Source: Pseudomonadota bacterium | GTDB taxonomy: Bacteria; Pseudomonadota; Gammaproteobacteria; Burkholderiales; Burkholderiaceae_C | Direction of reading: 5' to 3' | Length of the DNA stretch: 34,596 nt | NCBI GenBank assembly: GCA_023438115.1 | Contig: JAEZEB010000292.1 | Location: 1 to 34,596 of the forward strand | Shown here: positions 8,631 through 17,622 of the stretch, piece by piece | Position numbering within the stretch: position 1 is the stretch's first letter | Layout of the letters: each line of letters opens with the position of its first letter | Made by a program: the position numbers and the translations under genes | Notes under the pieces: generated by a model | Databases searched by the model: none | What the model was told of the DNA's origin: nothing | Seen by the model: only the letters and a program-made list of their open reading frames with translations

Positions 8631-9212
8631 CTACGCCGGCCCCACCCCGATGGGCGCCGGCGTACGCATCACGATGCGCGTGAACAGGCGGTCGTAGGCG
8701 GGATCGCGCTCGCTGCTCGCCAGCGGGTCGCGATGGGCCAGGAAGGCCGCGTTCAGCTTCGCCCAGTCCGCCGGGTCCAGGCGCTGCTGCGCCAGGGGCA
8801 GCACCTGCGTTTCCTCGGCGCGCATGTGCGCCAGGTAGAACTCCACGTAGCGCCGCGCGGCCTCCTCGAAGGCCGGCCGGCGACCGTCCCCCAGCAACTC
8901 CCAGGCGAGCAGCAGGTGCTGCAGCTCGCGCACGCGGTTCTCGCCCTGCATGTGGTCGTCCTCCAGCCGCTGGATCACCGGCAGGACCTCGGGGGCCACG
9001 CGGGCGACCATGGGGAACAGCAGGTCGGATTCCTTGGGATGGTGCAGGCGCTCGGGGAACTCGTCGATGTAGAACAGCATGGCGCGCAGCACGTCGAAGA
9101 AGCGCTCGGGCTCCTCGTCGGGGCCGCGCTCCATCATCTGCAGCATGGAACGCAGCACGGCGGACACGGCGGCGTGCTCGTCGCGGATCACCTGGAGGGC
9201 GGATCGGGGCAT
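8631..9212 (-). CDS. Hemerythrin domain-containing protein
   Basis: All-helical HHE-type protein of 193 aa that likely binds a di-iron centre. Ligand-type residues are spaced as expected: His13 (RDEHAAV), His57 with Glu61 (HHPKESD), His87 with Glu91 (DDHMQGE) and His129 with Glu133 (AHMRAEE). Such proteins sense or buffer O2, NO or redox stress, or aid Fe-S repair; which applies here is unknown. The ATG at 9212 has AAGGAGA seven nt upstream. A TTGAT-TTGC-GTCAA box (9262-9275), close to the FNR/ANR consensus, lies about 56 bp before the start, suggesting induction at low oxygen. It sits directly downstream of copA on the same strand but appears to have its own promoter. Confidence 0.92.
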   Translation of the reverse strand: MPRSALQVIRDEHAAVSAVLRSMLQMMERGPDEEPERFFDVLRAMLFYIDEFPERLHHPKESDLLFPMVARVAPEVLPVIQRLEDDHMQGENRVRELQHLLLAWELLGDGRRPAFEEAARRYVEFYLAHMRAEETQVLPLAQQRLDPADWAKLNAAFLAHRDPLASSERDPAYDRLFTRIVMRTPAPIGVGPA

Positions 9213-9261
9213 GGCGGAAGTCTCCTTGCGTGCAGGTTCGCACGCGCGGCGCCCGCCCCGG

Positions 9262-9271
9262 TTGATTTGCG

Positions 9272-9275
<4 letters not shown>
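9262..9275 (-). promoter_or_regulatory. FNR/ANR-type box upstream of the hemerythrin gene
   Basis: TTGAT-N4-GTCAA matches the FNR/ANR consensus TTGAT-N4-ATCAA at 9 of 10 positions. Its centre is about 56 bp from the hemerythrin ATG, so a class II position (-41.5) would place the transcript start near 9227 and leave a short leader with the observed AAGGAGA. It overlaps the copA stop codon at 9272-9274. Confidence 0.6.
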
Positions 9276-11476
<2,201 letters not shown>

Positions 11477-11483
11477 GGCAGGC

Positions 11484-11514
11484 ATGTTCGACCTTGCCAT
11501 GATGTCAAGGTCAA
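11484..11514 (-). promoter_or_regulatory. CueR-type promoter and operator of copA
   Basis: A 21-bp operator at 11491-11511, on the minus strand ACCTTG-N9-CAAGGT, lies between -35 TTGACC (11514-11509) and a weak -10 GAACAT (11489-11484). The 19-bp spacer is the over-long spacing that MerR-family activators such as CueR correct by DNA distortion. The -10 ends 7 nt before the copA ATG. Confidence 0.85.
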
Positions 11515-11562
11515 GCGGCAGGAACAACCGCGCGCCGCGCAGGGGAACCTCCCGTCCCGGAT

Positions 11563-11593
11563 TTGACCTTAACATCATGGCAAGGTTCAGGAT
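11563..11593 (+). promoter_or_regulatory. CueR-type promoter and operator of copZ-cueR
   Basis: TTGACC (11563-11568), 19-bp spacer, CAGGAT (11588-11593), with the operator ACCTTA-N9-CAAGGT at 11566-11586. This nearly repeats the copA operator in the opposite orientation about 55 bp away, so one regulator can control both directions and also its own gene. Confidence 0.85.
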
Positions 11594-11628
11594 GAAGCCC
11601 TCGAACCACCCGCATGAAAGGAAATCCC

Positions 11629-11826
11629 GTGAACCAGAGCTTCCAGGTGCAAGGCATGAGCTGCGGCCACTGCGTGGGCGCCGTCACCCGCGCCGTCAAG
11701 GCCCTCGACCCCCAGGCCGAGGTGAAGGTGGACCTCGCCGGCGGCCGCGTGGAGGTGCAGTCGCAACAGGACCGCGCCGCGATCGCGCAGGCCATCGCGG
11801 AAGAAGGCTACGAGGTCGCTGCGTGA
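11629..11826 (+). CDS. copZ: Copper chaperone CopZ (heavy-metal-associated domain)
   Basis: Small cytoplasmic copper carrier of 65 aa made of one HMA ferredoxin-like domain. The metal site is GMSCGHC near residue 9-15, followed by VGAVTRAVKALDPQAEVKVDLAGG, and it ends AEEGYEVAA as usual for the fold. I start it at the GTG at 11629, because AAAGGAAA lies just upstream (11618-11625), whereas the in-frame ATG at 11614 has no ribosome site and would put the Shine-Dalgarno sequence inside the gene. It is expected to hand Cu(I) to CopA and to CueR. It overlaps cueR by 4 bp (GTGA), so the two are translationally coupled. Confidence 0.92.
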   Translation: MNQSFQVQGMSCGHCVGAVTRAVKALDPQAEVKVDLAGGRVEVQSQQDRAAIAQAIAEEGYEVAA

Positions 11827-12257
11827 GCACGGGCTGGCCGGTGAACATCGGCGAGGCGGCGCGCCTGTCGGGCGTGTCGCCGAAGATGGTGCGCCACTAC
11901 GAGGGCCTGGGGCTGCTGCCCCGGGTGGCGCGCACCGACAGCGGCTATCGCCAGTACAGCGAGACCGAGGTGCACACGCTGCGCTTCATCCGCCGCGCGC
12001 GCGACCTGGGCTTCTCCATGGAGGAGATCGGCGAGCTCGTCGGCCTGTGGCAGAACCGGCGCCGCGCCAGCGCCAGCGTGCGGCGCATCGCGCAGAAGCA
12101 TGCCGAGGAACTGGGGCAGCGCATCGCGGCGATGCAGGAGATGCAGCGCACGCTGCAGCACCTGATCCACTGCTGCCACGGGGATGAGCGGCCGGAATGC
12201 CCGATCCTGGAGGACCTGGCGGGCGGCAAGGCCGGCAGCTTGTCATTGCGGGCTTGA
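11823..12257 (+). CDS. cueR: Copper-responsive MerR-family regulator CueR
   Basis: MerR-family activator of 144 aa. The N-terminal winged HTH reads NIGEAARLSGVSPKMVRHYEGLGLL, then DSGYRQYSETEV. A dimerisation helix follows, and the C-terminal metal loop HCCHGDERPECPILEDLAG has Cys118 and Cys126 with seven residues between, the Cu(I)/Ag(I)/Au(I) signature of CueR. The GTG at 11823 overlaps the copZ stop and has GAGG seven nt before it; an internal GTG at 11841 is possible. The last residues (SLSLRA) and the stop codon are supplied by a 30-bp palindromic repeat that begins at 12239. Its operators flank copA and copZ. Confidence 0.95.
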   Translation: MSTGWPVNIGEAARLSGVSPKMVRHYEGLGLLPRVARTDSGYRQYSETEVHTLRFIRRARDLGFSMEEIGELVGLWQNRRRASASVRRIAQKHAEELGQRIAAMQEMQRTLQHLIHCCHGDERPECPILEDLAGGKAGSLSLRA

Positions 12258-12268
12258 CCCGCAATCCA
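12239..12268. repeat. Single copy of the 30-bp palindromic repeat overlapping the cueR 3' end
   Basis: Same unit as at 381, 441, 2831 and 2886 (CTTGTCATTGCGGG, loop, CCCGCAATCCA). Here it is fused to the end of cueR: its bases encode the last six residues and the TGA stop at 12255-12257. The copper loop and the conserved ILEDLAGG end lie before it, so the insertion should be harmless. Confidence 0.85.
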
Positions 12269-12291
12269 CGGGGCGGCTGGTTAGGCCCGAC

Positions 12292-12642
12292 CTACTTCGG
12301 CGTCCCCTTCCCCGGCTGCGCCGCGTCCAGCGCGCGCTGGTTCTCCAGCTCCTCCTTCGTGAACACGTCGCGCAGCACCTTGGCCGGGCCCGCGCCCATG
12401 GTGCGGGTGTCGACCTCGGTGCGGGCCTGCGCTTCTTCCATCGCCTCGCGCTGGGCCAGCACGGGCTTGTCCATCAGGATGATCGCGCCCGTGCTGCTGC
12501 GCTCGTGCGCCGGCAGCGGCGCCGTGTCCGTCATCACGTGCGGTTCGGGTTGCTTGGCGTCCTGCGCGTAGGCCGCGCCGGCGGCGAACAAGGCGGTCGA
12601 CAGCACCCCGGCTGCCGCTCGCACGAAAGCCTGGTACCTCAT
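12292..12642 (-). CDS. Small exported protein of unknown function (PAHE / VDTRxxGAGPA motifs)
   Basis: Protein of 116 aa with a signal peptide (residues 1-26, VLSTALFAAGAAYAQ, cleavage after AYA or AQ). The mature part is hydrophilic. I recognise no named family. It contains PLPAHERSS (PAHE, 44-47) and VDTRTMGAGPA (77-87); both motifs occur in the same order in the exported protein at 13447-13965, so the two are related. The ATG at 12642 has AAGGAG seven to eight nt upstream. A TCCTAC-N19-CGACGG site (12698-12728) lies 56-86 bp before the start. It diverges from the Spy-like chaperone gene. A periplasmic role is inferred from the signal peptide alone. Confidence 0.8.
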   Translation of the reverse strand: MRYQAFVRAAAGVLSTALFAAGAAYAQDAKQPEPHVMTDTAPLPAHERSSTGAIILMDKPVLAQREAMEEAQARTEVDTRTMGAGPAKVLRDVFTKEELENQRALDAAQPGKGTPK

Positions 12643-12697
12643 GGTGAGCTCCTTGCTAAAGCGTTGGCACCACTGTGCCCCTGCCCTTCCGTGGCGG

Positions 12698-12728
12698 CCG
12701 TCGCTGTGCGTGGACGCTTGCCGTAGGA
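12698..12728 (-). promoter_or_regulatory. TCCTAC-N19-CGACGG promoter-like motif
   Basis: Minus-strand TCCTAC (12728-12723), exactly 19 nt, then CGACGG (12703-12698), upstream of the exported protein gene that starts at 12642. The second hexamer is less conserved than at 14058 or 14716, but the spacing is identical. Confidence 0.45.
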
Positions 12729-12862
12729 CCGTGGCGACCCAGCGTGTAGCCCGCCGTTCTTTACAAAAGCGCTACCTCAGCGCGAAAGACGGTTTGCAAG
12801 GCGCAGCCAGACTTGCATGCATCGGGCCCAGCGTGGCTCCCACCTTGAAAGGACCCTCCTCC

Positions 12863-13384
12863 ATGAAGAAGCTGCACCTCCAACTCCTGGCCGCCGGCCT
12901 GTGCGCCTCGATGGGCCTCGCCGCCGTCGCCCAGACGCAGACCGCTCCCGTGGCCGCGCCGCAGGCCCAGCAGGTCCAGAAGGCCGAGCGCGGCGACCCC
13001 GCCCGCGCCGAACAGCGCCGCGCCCGCATGGAGCAGCGCCGGGCCGAGCGCCTGAACCAGCTGAAGGCGCAACTGCGCATCACCGCTGCCCAGGAAGGCG
13101 CCTGGACCACCTGGACCAGCGCGCTGCAGCCGACCCGCGGCAAGTTCCAGCGCCAGGACCGCGCCGAGTTCGCCCGCATGACCACGCCGGAGCGCATCGA
13201 CCGCATGCGCGCCGTGCGTGCCGCGCGCAACGCGGAGATGGACAAGCGCCTGGAAGCCACCAAGGTCTTCTACGGCAGCCTCGCCTCCGAGCAGAAGGCC
13301 GTGTTCGACGCCGTCGGCATGAAGTACATGGGCGGCAAGCACCGCGGCCATCGTGGCGGCCACCACGGCCATCACCGCGGCTGA
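12863..13384 (+). CDS. Spy/CpxP-like periplasmic protein with His-rich tail
   Basis: Exported helical protein of 173 aa. Residues 1-24 form a signal peptide (LLAAGLCASMGLAAVAQ). The mature part is Arg/Gln-rich and carries two degenerate LTxxQ-type repeats, LRITAAQEGAW (71-81) and LASEQKAVFD (140-149), as in the Spy/CpxP chaperone family that protects envelope proteins. The last 15 residues are almost all His, Gly and Arg (eg GGHHGHHRG), which could bind copper, nickel or zinc. GAAAGGA precedes the ATG at 12863. Its place beside a copper module and among small exported proteins fits an envelope-stress role, which is inference. An intrinsic terminator follows at 13405. Confidence 0.85.
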   Translation: MKKLHLQLLAAGLCASMGLAAVAQTQTAPVAAPQAQQVQKAERGDPARAEQRRARMEQRRAERLNQLKAQLRITAAQEGAWTTWTSALQPTRGKFQRQDRAEFARMTTPERIDRMRAVRAARNAEMDKRLEATKVFYGSLASEQKAVFDAVGMKYMGGKHRGHRGGHHGHHRG

Positions 13385-13404
13385 ATCCCCCAGCCCACGC
13401 AAGA

Positions 13405-13429
13405 AGGCCCGGTCTCCCGGGCCTTTTTC
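13405..13429 (+). terminator. Intrinsic terminator after the Spy-like gene
   Basis: Stem AGGCCCGG (13405-13412), TCTC loop, CCGGGCCT (13417-13424), then TTTT. The opposite strand reads the same hairpin followed by a short TTCTT, so it may also help to end the convergent gene at 13447. Confidence 0.9.
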
Positions 13430-13446
13430 ATTGTCGCGCCGCGTGC

Positions 13447-13965
13447 TCAGTAGGACAGCACGTAGTAAGGCTGGCCCACCGTGACCGCGCTGTACGGAAT
13501 GGCCGTGGCGCCCACCACGAAGGTGTCGTTGGTGGTCAGCAGGTTGGGCGCGCCATGCGTCATGGTGCTCGCCTCGCCAGCGCGGCTGGGCACGTTGAAG
13601 TTGTTGTCGTCATGCACGGCGGGGCCGGCGCCCAGCACGCGGGTGTCCACCATCGCCACGTGCGGATGGTCGATCTGGGCCCGCACCGCGTGGCGGTCGA
13701 AGTCGATGTTCGGCTGCACGTACACGAGTTCGTGCGCCGGCATGGTGGTCACCGCCGTGGTGCTCGCGGCAGGACCGCCCAGGACCGTGGTGTCGACGGT
13801 GCCCAGCGAATGGATCGAGCCGTCCTGGTTCCACACGATCTGGTCGGCGCCGTTCTCGCCCAGGTCGATCATCGTGCCGTTGGGATAGAAGATGGCGTCG
13901 GCATGGGCGGCACCGGCCAGCGCAAAGGCACCGGCCAGGAACAGGGAAAGAGGGGTCTTCTTCAT
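13447..13965 (-). CDS. Exported protein of unknown function with AGEASTMTHGAPN and VDTRxxGAGPA motifs
   Basis: Protein of 172 aa with a signal peptide (1-22, LSLFLAGAFALAGAAHA). The mature part is rich in Thr, Val, Ala and Asn and looks beta-rich. It holds VDTTVLGGPAAS (57-68), MPAHEL (75-80), VDTRVLGAGPAV (106-117) and then VPSRAGEASTMTHGAPN (125-141). The first three tie it to the protein at 12292-12642, and the last is found twice in the protein at 14172-14636. I recognise no Pfam-type family. The ATG at 13965 has GGAG nine nt upstream. The promoter-like TCCTAC-N19-CGATAC lies at 14058-14088, with a conserved CAAACTGC element at 14031-14038 in the presumed leader. Confidence 0.82.
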   Translation of the reverse strand: MKKTPLSLFLAGAFALAGAAHADAIFYPNGTMIDLGENGADQIVWNQDGSIHSLGTVDTTVLGGPAASTTAVTTMPAHELVYVQPNIDFDRHAVRAQIDHPHVAMVDTRVLGAGPAVHDDNNFNVPSRAGEASTMTHGAPNLLTTNDTFVVGATAIPYSAVTVGQPYYVLSY

Positions 13966-14030
13966 GTCGAGGAACTCCGTGCTTGGTGTTGTGGATGCCC
14001 CGGCAGCGCGCCGGGATCTTGTGTGTGAAG

Positions 14031-14088
14031 GCAGTTTGGGATGCGGGCGCGCCGCGCGTATCGGACGCCCATGGCGACCCCCGTAGGA
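14031..14088 (-). promoter_or_regulatory. TCCTAC-N19-CGATAC motif plus CAAACTGC leader element
   Basis: Minus strand: TCCTAC (14088-14083), 19 nt, CGATAC (14063-14058), one more G, 18 nt, then CAAACTGC (14038-14031). Every spacing is the same as in the neighbouring copy at 14688-14746, while the sequence between is different. It precedes the exported protein gene that starts at 13965. Confidence 0.6.
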
Positions 14089-14128
14089 CGCGCCGTGCGC
14101 AACCGGAACCACACGGCGGGCGCGCATG

Positions 14129-14152
14129 AAAAAGCCCGGCCAGGCCGGGCTT
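14129..14152 (-). terminator. Intrinsic terminator of the exported protein gene at 14172
   Basis: On the minus strand AAGCCCGG, loop CCTGG, CCGGGCTT, then TTT (14152 down to 14129). It lies 20 bp after the stop of the gene at 14172-14636. Confidence 0.88.
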
Positions 14153-14171
14153 GCAGCGAGGCGGTGCCGCG

Positions 14172-14636
14172 TCAGTTCACCACCACGACCGGGTAGTCGT
14201 GGCGCACGATCTCGCGCCAGTTGTCGGTGGACATGTTCGGCGCGCCGCCGGTCATGGTGCTGGCTTCACCCGCGCGCGAAGGCACGTTGTAGGTGGCGGC
14301 CGAGGCGGTGCGGCTCACTACGTCGGGCCGGTGCACGTACGTGACCACCGTGTCGGGCGCGTAGTTCACCACCGGCGGGCTGTACACGGCGACCGGGGCG
14401 CTGTACGTCGTCACGACCGGGTAGGTCGTCGTGTACGTGTACGTCGTCACCGTGGCGGGCGCGGCGCCCATCGTGGTGGTGCCGGGGTTGTCGGTGACGA
14501 GGTTGGGCGCGCCGTGCGTCATCGTGCTGGCCTCGCCGGCCTGCAGCGGCACGTCGTAGGTCTGGGCCTGGGCGACGCCGGCGGCGGCGAGCACGCCGGC
14601 GGCGATCAGGGCACGCGAGAGAGTGATCTTGGTCAT
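14172..14636 (-). CDS. Exported protein of unknown function with two AGEASTMT repeats
   Basis: Protein of 154 aa with a signal peptide (1-25, ALIAAGVLAAAGVAQAQ). The mature protein consists of two copies of one motif bracketing a Thr/Tyr/Val/Pro-rich centre: VPLQAGEASTMTHGAPN (29-45) at its start and VPSRAGEASTMTGGAPN (118-134) near its end. The centre (TTYTYTTTYPVVTTYSAPVA) alternates polar and beta-branched residues. The same motif occurs once in the protein encoded next to it at 13447-13965. No named family is recognised. The ATG at 14636 has CGGAG upstream. It has the strongest copy of the TCCTAC-N19-CGATAC promoter-like motif (14716-14746) and its own intrinsic terminator at 14129-14152. 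Confidence 0.82.
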   Translation of the reverse strand: MTKITLSRALIAAGVLAAAGVAQAQTYDVPLQAGEASTMTHGAPNLVTDNPGTTTMGAAPATVTTYTYTTTYPVVTTYSAPVAVYSPPVVNYAPDTVVTYVHRPDVVSRTASAATYNVPSRAGEASTMTGGAPNMSTDNWREIVRHDYPVVVVN

Positions 14637-14687
14637 GGATGGCTCCGTACGTTGGATGGGTTCCCGGCATGGCGCCGGGGGTATGAA

Positions 14688-14746
14688 GCCAGTTTGGGCC
14701 GGGCTCAGCCCGGCCGTATCGGACGCGGCAGGCGATGGCCGTAGGA
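14688..14746 (-). promoter_or_regulatory. TCCTAC-N19-CGATAC motif plus CAAACTGGC leader element
   Basis: Minus strand: TCCTAC (14746-14741), 19 nt, CGATAC (14721-14716), G, 18 nt, CAAACTGGC (14696-14688). The 18-nt spacer here is itself a palindrome (GCCGGGCT-GA-GCCCGGC type). It precedes the exported protein gene that starts at 14636. Confidence 0.6.
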
Positions 14747-14775
14747 GCCACCCCGCGCCCGTAGGCGGGCGCCGC

Positions 14776-15348
14776 TCAGAAGCGGTGGACGTAGCGCAGC
14801 TGCACGAAGTCCTGCCCGGGATTGGGCTTCTTCAGGCCCGCGTTGGACACGTGCACCCAGCGCAGCCCCAGCTCGTGCTCGTGTTCCTCGCCGAAGCTGT
14901 AGCCCAGGCCCATCATGTTGTAGAAGTTCCAGCGGCTGCCGAACTCCTTGCGCGGCGTGTGGAAGCGCTCGTCCATCCAGCTCGCGCCTATGCCCAGGTC
15001 GATGAACCAGGGTGAGGCGCCGCGTGCCAGGCGCATGCGCAGCGAAGGCAGCACCACGACCTGCGTGACGCCATCCTTGCCGTCGCCGTCGGCGGCGTCG
15101 CCGCGCCAGTGGTTGAGGATCAGTTCGGTGTGCGCCGTGAGCTCGGCCTTGCGTCGCATGCGCTGGAAATCCCAGTCCCACACGATGCCGACGCCGCTCA
15201 TCCAGGTGCCGTTGCCGCCGGCGCCCGCGCGCACGGACACGCCGTCGGGCTTCCAGTCGAAGGCGTGCGCGGCGTGCACGCCCAGGGCGCAGCAGGCGGC
15301 CAGCAACAGGCGCCCGCCTTTCTTCTTCATCATCGTTGTCACGGCCAT
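14776..15348 (-). CDS. pagL: Lipid A 3-O-deacylase PagL-like outer-membrane protein
   Basis: Outer-membrane beta-barrel hydrolase of 190 aa related to PagL, which removes the 3-O-acyl chain of lipid A. A signal peptide (1-29, cleavage after VHAAHA) follows the start at 15348, chosen because GGGAGG lies five nt upstream. The barrel strands alternate as expected, and the protein ends in Phe, the usual outer-membrane signal. The active-site segment is WVHVSNAGLKKPNPGQD, giving the His166 and Ser168 of the catalytic triad; the position 14 residues after the His, Glu in the best-studied PagL, is Asp180 here. It sits beside the small exported protein genes and diverges from the ybhP-type operon. 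Confidence 0.88.
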   Translation of the reverse strand: MAVTTMMKKKGGRLLLAACCALGVHAAHAFDWKPDGVSVRAGAGGNGTWMSGVGIVWDWDFQRMRRKAELTAHTELILNHWRGDAADGDGKDGVTQVVVLPSLRMRLARGASPWFIDLGIGASWMDERFHTPRKEFGSRWNFYNMMGLGYSFGEEHEHELGLRWVHVSNAGLKKPNPGQDFVQLRYVHRF

Positions 15349-15500
15349 GACGGCCTCCCTTTCTCGGTTTTTCTCGGTGTTTCTTGTTGCCTTCGGCCGG
15401 CAGCCCGCGCTGCCTCTGCCGCATCCGAGTGTGCCGAAAATGGCTGCCGCCGGGTGGCCGCGCCTGGCGCTGCAGCCCACCACACGATCTTGGCCTTGCG

Positions 15501-15531
15501 TCCTACGACAGCGCTACAGCTGGGTCGCTAC
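15501..15531 (+). promoter_or_regulatory. TCCTAC-N19-CGCTAC promoter-like motif of the ybhP-clsB-ybhN operon
   Basis: TCCTAC (15501-15506), exactly 19 nt, CGCTAC (15526-15531) on the plus strand. If the second hexamer is a -10 element, transcription would start about 15538, only ~7 nt before the ATG at 15545. No CAAACTG element follows, unlike the small exported protein genes. Confidence 0.5.
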
Positions 15532-15544
15532 AACTGGGGTCCCC

Positions 15545-16357
15545 ATGTACCAGGACTCCCAGACACCGATGAGCGAAGTCGTGCAGCCGCCGCCGCAGGC
15601 GGAGGCCGCCGCGCCGCGCCTGACCGTGATGACGGTGAACATCCACAAGGGTTTCACCACCTTCAACCGCAAGTTCATCCTGCCGGAGCTGCGCGAGGCC
15701 GTGCGCAAGGTCGGCGCCGATGTCGTGTTCCTGCAGGAGGTGCTGGGCACCCACGAGGGCCACGGGCGCAAGATCGCCACCTGGCCGGAAGCGCCGCACT
15801 ACGAATTCCTGGCCGACAGCATCTGGCCGCAGTTCGCGTACGGCCGGAACATGGTCTATCCCAAGGGACATCACGGCAATGCGCTGATGTCCAAGTTCCC
15901 CATCGTCCACTACCAGAACCACGACGTGTCCATCGTGGGGCCGGAAAAGCGCGGCCTGCTGCACTGCGTGCTGGAGATCCCGGGCTTTCCGCGCCAGGTG
16001 CACGCGATCTGCGCCCACCTGGGCCTGGCCGAAAGCCACCGCCAGCACCAGCTGGACCTGCTGTGCCGCATCACGCACACCGAGGTGCCCCCCGACGCGC
16101 CGCTGGTGGTGGCCGGCGACTTCAACGACTGGCGGCGGCGCGCCAACGACAAGCTGTGGAACGAGGCCGGGCTGCGCGAGATCTTCCTGACCGCCTACGG
16201 CGAGCCGGCGAAGACTTTCCCCGCCATCTTCCCGGTGCTGCCGCTGGACCGCATCTACGTGCGCAACTGCTCCGTGCACCTGCCGGTGGTGCTGCCGCGC
16301 AGGCCGTGGTCGCACCTGTCCGACCACGCACCGCTGGTGGCGGAGATCCACCTGTGA
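15545..16357 (+). CDS. Endonuclease/exonuclease/phosphatase family protein (YbhP-like)
   Basis: Metal-dependent phosphodiesterase-fold protein of 270 aa. It shows the family motifs in order: MTVNIHKGF (strand 1), DVVFLQEVLG (catalytic Glu), HGNALMSKFPI, HLGLAESHRQHQL, VVAGDFNDWRR (Asp/Asn) and SHLSDHAPLVAEI (the terminal SDH with catalytic Asp and His). No signal peptide is seen, so it is probably cytoplasmic. The start is uncertain: ATG at 15545 or ATG at 15569, neither with a good ribosome site. It is followed by clsB and a YbhN-type gene in the order of E. coli ybhP-clsB-ybhN, so a link to phospholipid metabolism is likely; the exact substrate is unknown. Confidence 0.9.
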   Translation: MYQDSQTPMSEVVQPPPQAEAAAPRLTVMTVNIHKGFTTFNRKFILPELREAVRKVGADVVFLQEVLGTHEGHGRKIATWPEAPHYEFLADSIWPQFAYGRNMVYPKGHHGNALMSKFPIVHYQNHDVSIVGPEKRGLLHCVLEIPGFPRQVHAICAHLGLAESHRQHQLDLLCRITHTEVPPDAPLVVAGDFNDWRRRANDKLWNEAGLREIFLTAYGEPAKTFPAIFPVLPLDRIYVRNCSVHLPVVLPRRPWSHLSDHAPLVAEIHL

Positions 16358-16368
16358 GGGAGGCCGCC

Positions 16369-17622
16369 ATGGAACGCCGCTGGATCCCGGGCAACCGGTT
16401 CACCCTGCTGGAGAACGGCGAGGAGTTCTTCCCGCGCGTGTTCGCCTGCATCGCCAACGCCCGCCGCGAGGTGATCGTCGAGACCTTCATCCTGTTCGAG
16501 GACAAGGTCGGCCTGCAGATGCAGGAGGCGCTGATCGCCGCCGCGCGCCGCGGCGCGCAGGTCGACATCACCGTGGACGACTGGGGCTCGCCCGACTTCT
16601 CCGAACACTATCTCTCCGCGCTCAAGGAAGCCGGCGTGCGCATCCACGCGTTCAACCCCGGCCCGCGGCCCTTCGGCCTGCGCCCGCACCTGCTGCGCCG
16701 CATGCACCGCAAGATCGTGGTGGTCGACCGCGAGGTGGCCTTCGTGGGCGGCATCAACTACTCCGCCGACCACCTGGCCGACTTCGGCCCCGAGGCCAAG
16801 CAGGACTACGCAGTGGAACTGCGCGGCCCGCTGGTGGCGCACATCCACCGCTTCTGCCATGCGGCGCTGGCCGAGGGCCTGCGCTATGCGGGGGTCAAGC
16901 GCCAGTGGTGGCGCTGGCGCCGCCAGCTGCGCGCCACGCCCGAGGAACTGCCGGCCGCGGGCCATGCCGAAGCGATGTTCGTGGTGCGCGACAACGTGCG
17001 GCACATGGACGACATCGAGCGCCACTACCGCATGGCGATCCGCGCGGCGAAGAAGCGCATCGTCATCGCCAACGCCTACTTCTTCCCCGGCTACCGCTTC
17101 ATCAAGGACCTGAAGCAGGCGGCCCGCCGCGGCGTCGACGTGCGCCTGATCCTGCAGGGCGAGCCCGACATGCCCTTCGTCAAGACGGCGGCGAGCATGC
17201 TGTACCACCACCTGCTGCGCTCGGGCGTGCGCATCTACGAATACTGCCAGCGGCCCCTGCACGGCAAGGTGGCGCTGGTGGACGACGAGTGGAGCACCGT
17301 GGGTTCGAGCAACCTCGACCCCATGAGCCTGGTGTTCAACCTCGAGGCCAACGTGATCATCCGCGACCGGGAGTTCACGGGCACCCTGGCAACCAACCTC
17401 GAGCACCTGATGTGCAATGCCTGCAACGAGATCACCCTGGACGGCCTGGGCGAGCTCGAAGGCTGGCCCATGCTGCGCAGCTTCCTGGCCTACCACTTCA
17501 CGCGCTACTACCCGCGCTGGGCCCGCTGGCTGCCGCGCCACGTGCCGCGCCTGCTGCCGCCCGCGCCCAACGCGGGCAAGCCGCTGGCGCCGGCCTTCGC
17601 CGGGCTCAAGGACAAGGGATGA
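16369..17622 (+). CDS. clsB: Cardiolipin synthase ClsB (phospholipase D family)
   Basis: Phospholipase D superfamily enzyme of 417 aa that joins phospholipid head groups to make cardiolipin. Both HKD catalytic motifs are present: HRKIVVVDREVAFVGGINYS and HGKVALVDDEWSTVGSSNLD. The N-terminus WIPGNRFTLLENGEEFFPRVFACI matches the ClsB type, which lacks the N-terminal membrane helices of ClsA. The C-terminus FTRYYPRWARWLPRHVPRL is basic and aromatic and probably rests on the membrane surface. GAGGGAGG precedes the ATG at 16369, 11 bp after the ybhP-like gene. The stop overlaps the start of the next gene by 4 bp (ATGA). Confidence 0.95.
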   Translation: MERRWIPGNRFTLLENGEEFFPRVFACIANARREVIVETFILFEDKVGLQMQEALIAAARRGAQVDITVDDWGSPDFSEHYLSALKEAGVRIHAFNPGPRPFGLRPHLLRRMHRKIVVVDREVAFVGGINYSADHLADFGPEAKQDYAVELRGPLVAHIHRFCHAALAEGLRYAGVKRQWWRWRRQLRATPEELPAAGHAEAMFVVRDNVRHMDDIERHYRMAIRAAKKRIVIANAYFFPGYRFIKDLKQAARRGVDVRLILQGEPDMPFVKTAASMLYHHLLRSGVRIYEYCQRPLHGKVALVDDEWSTVGSSNLDPMSLVFNLEANVIIRDREFTGTLATNLEHLMCNACNEITLDGLGELEGWPMLRSFLAYHFTRYYPRWARWLPRHVPRLLPPAPNAGKPLAPAFAGLKDKG

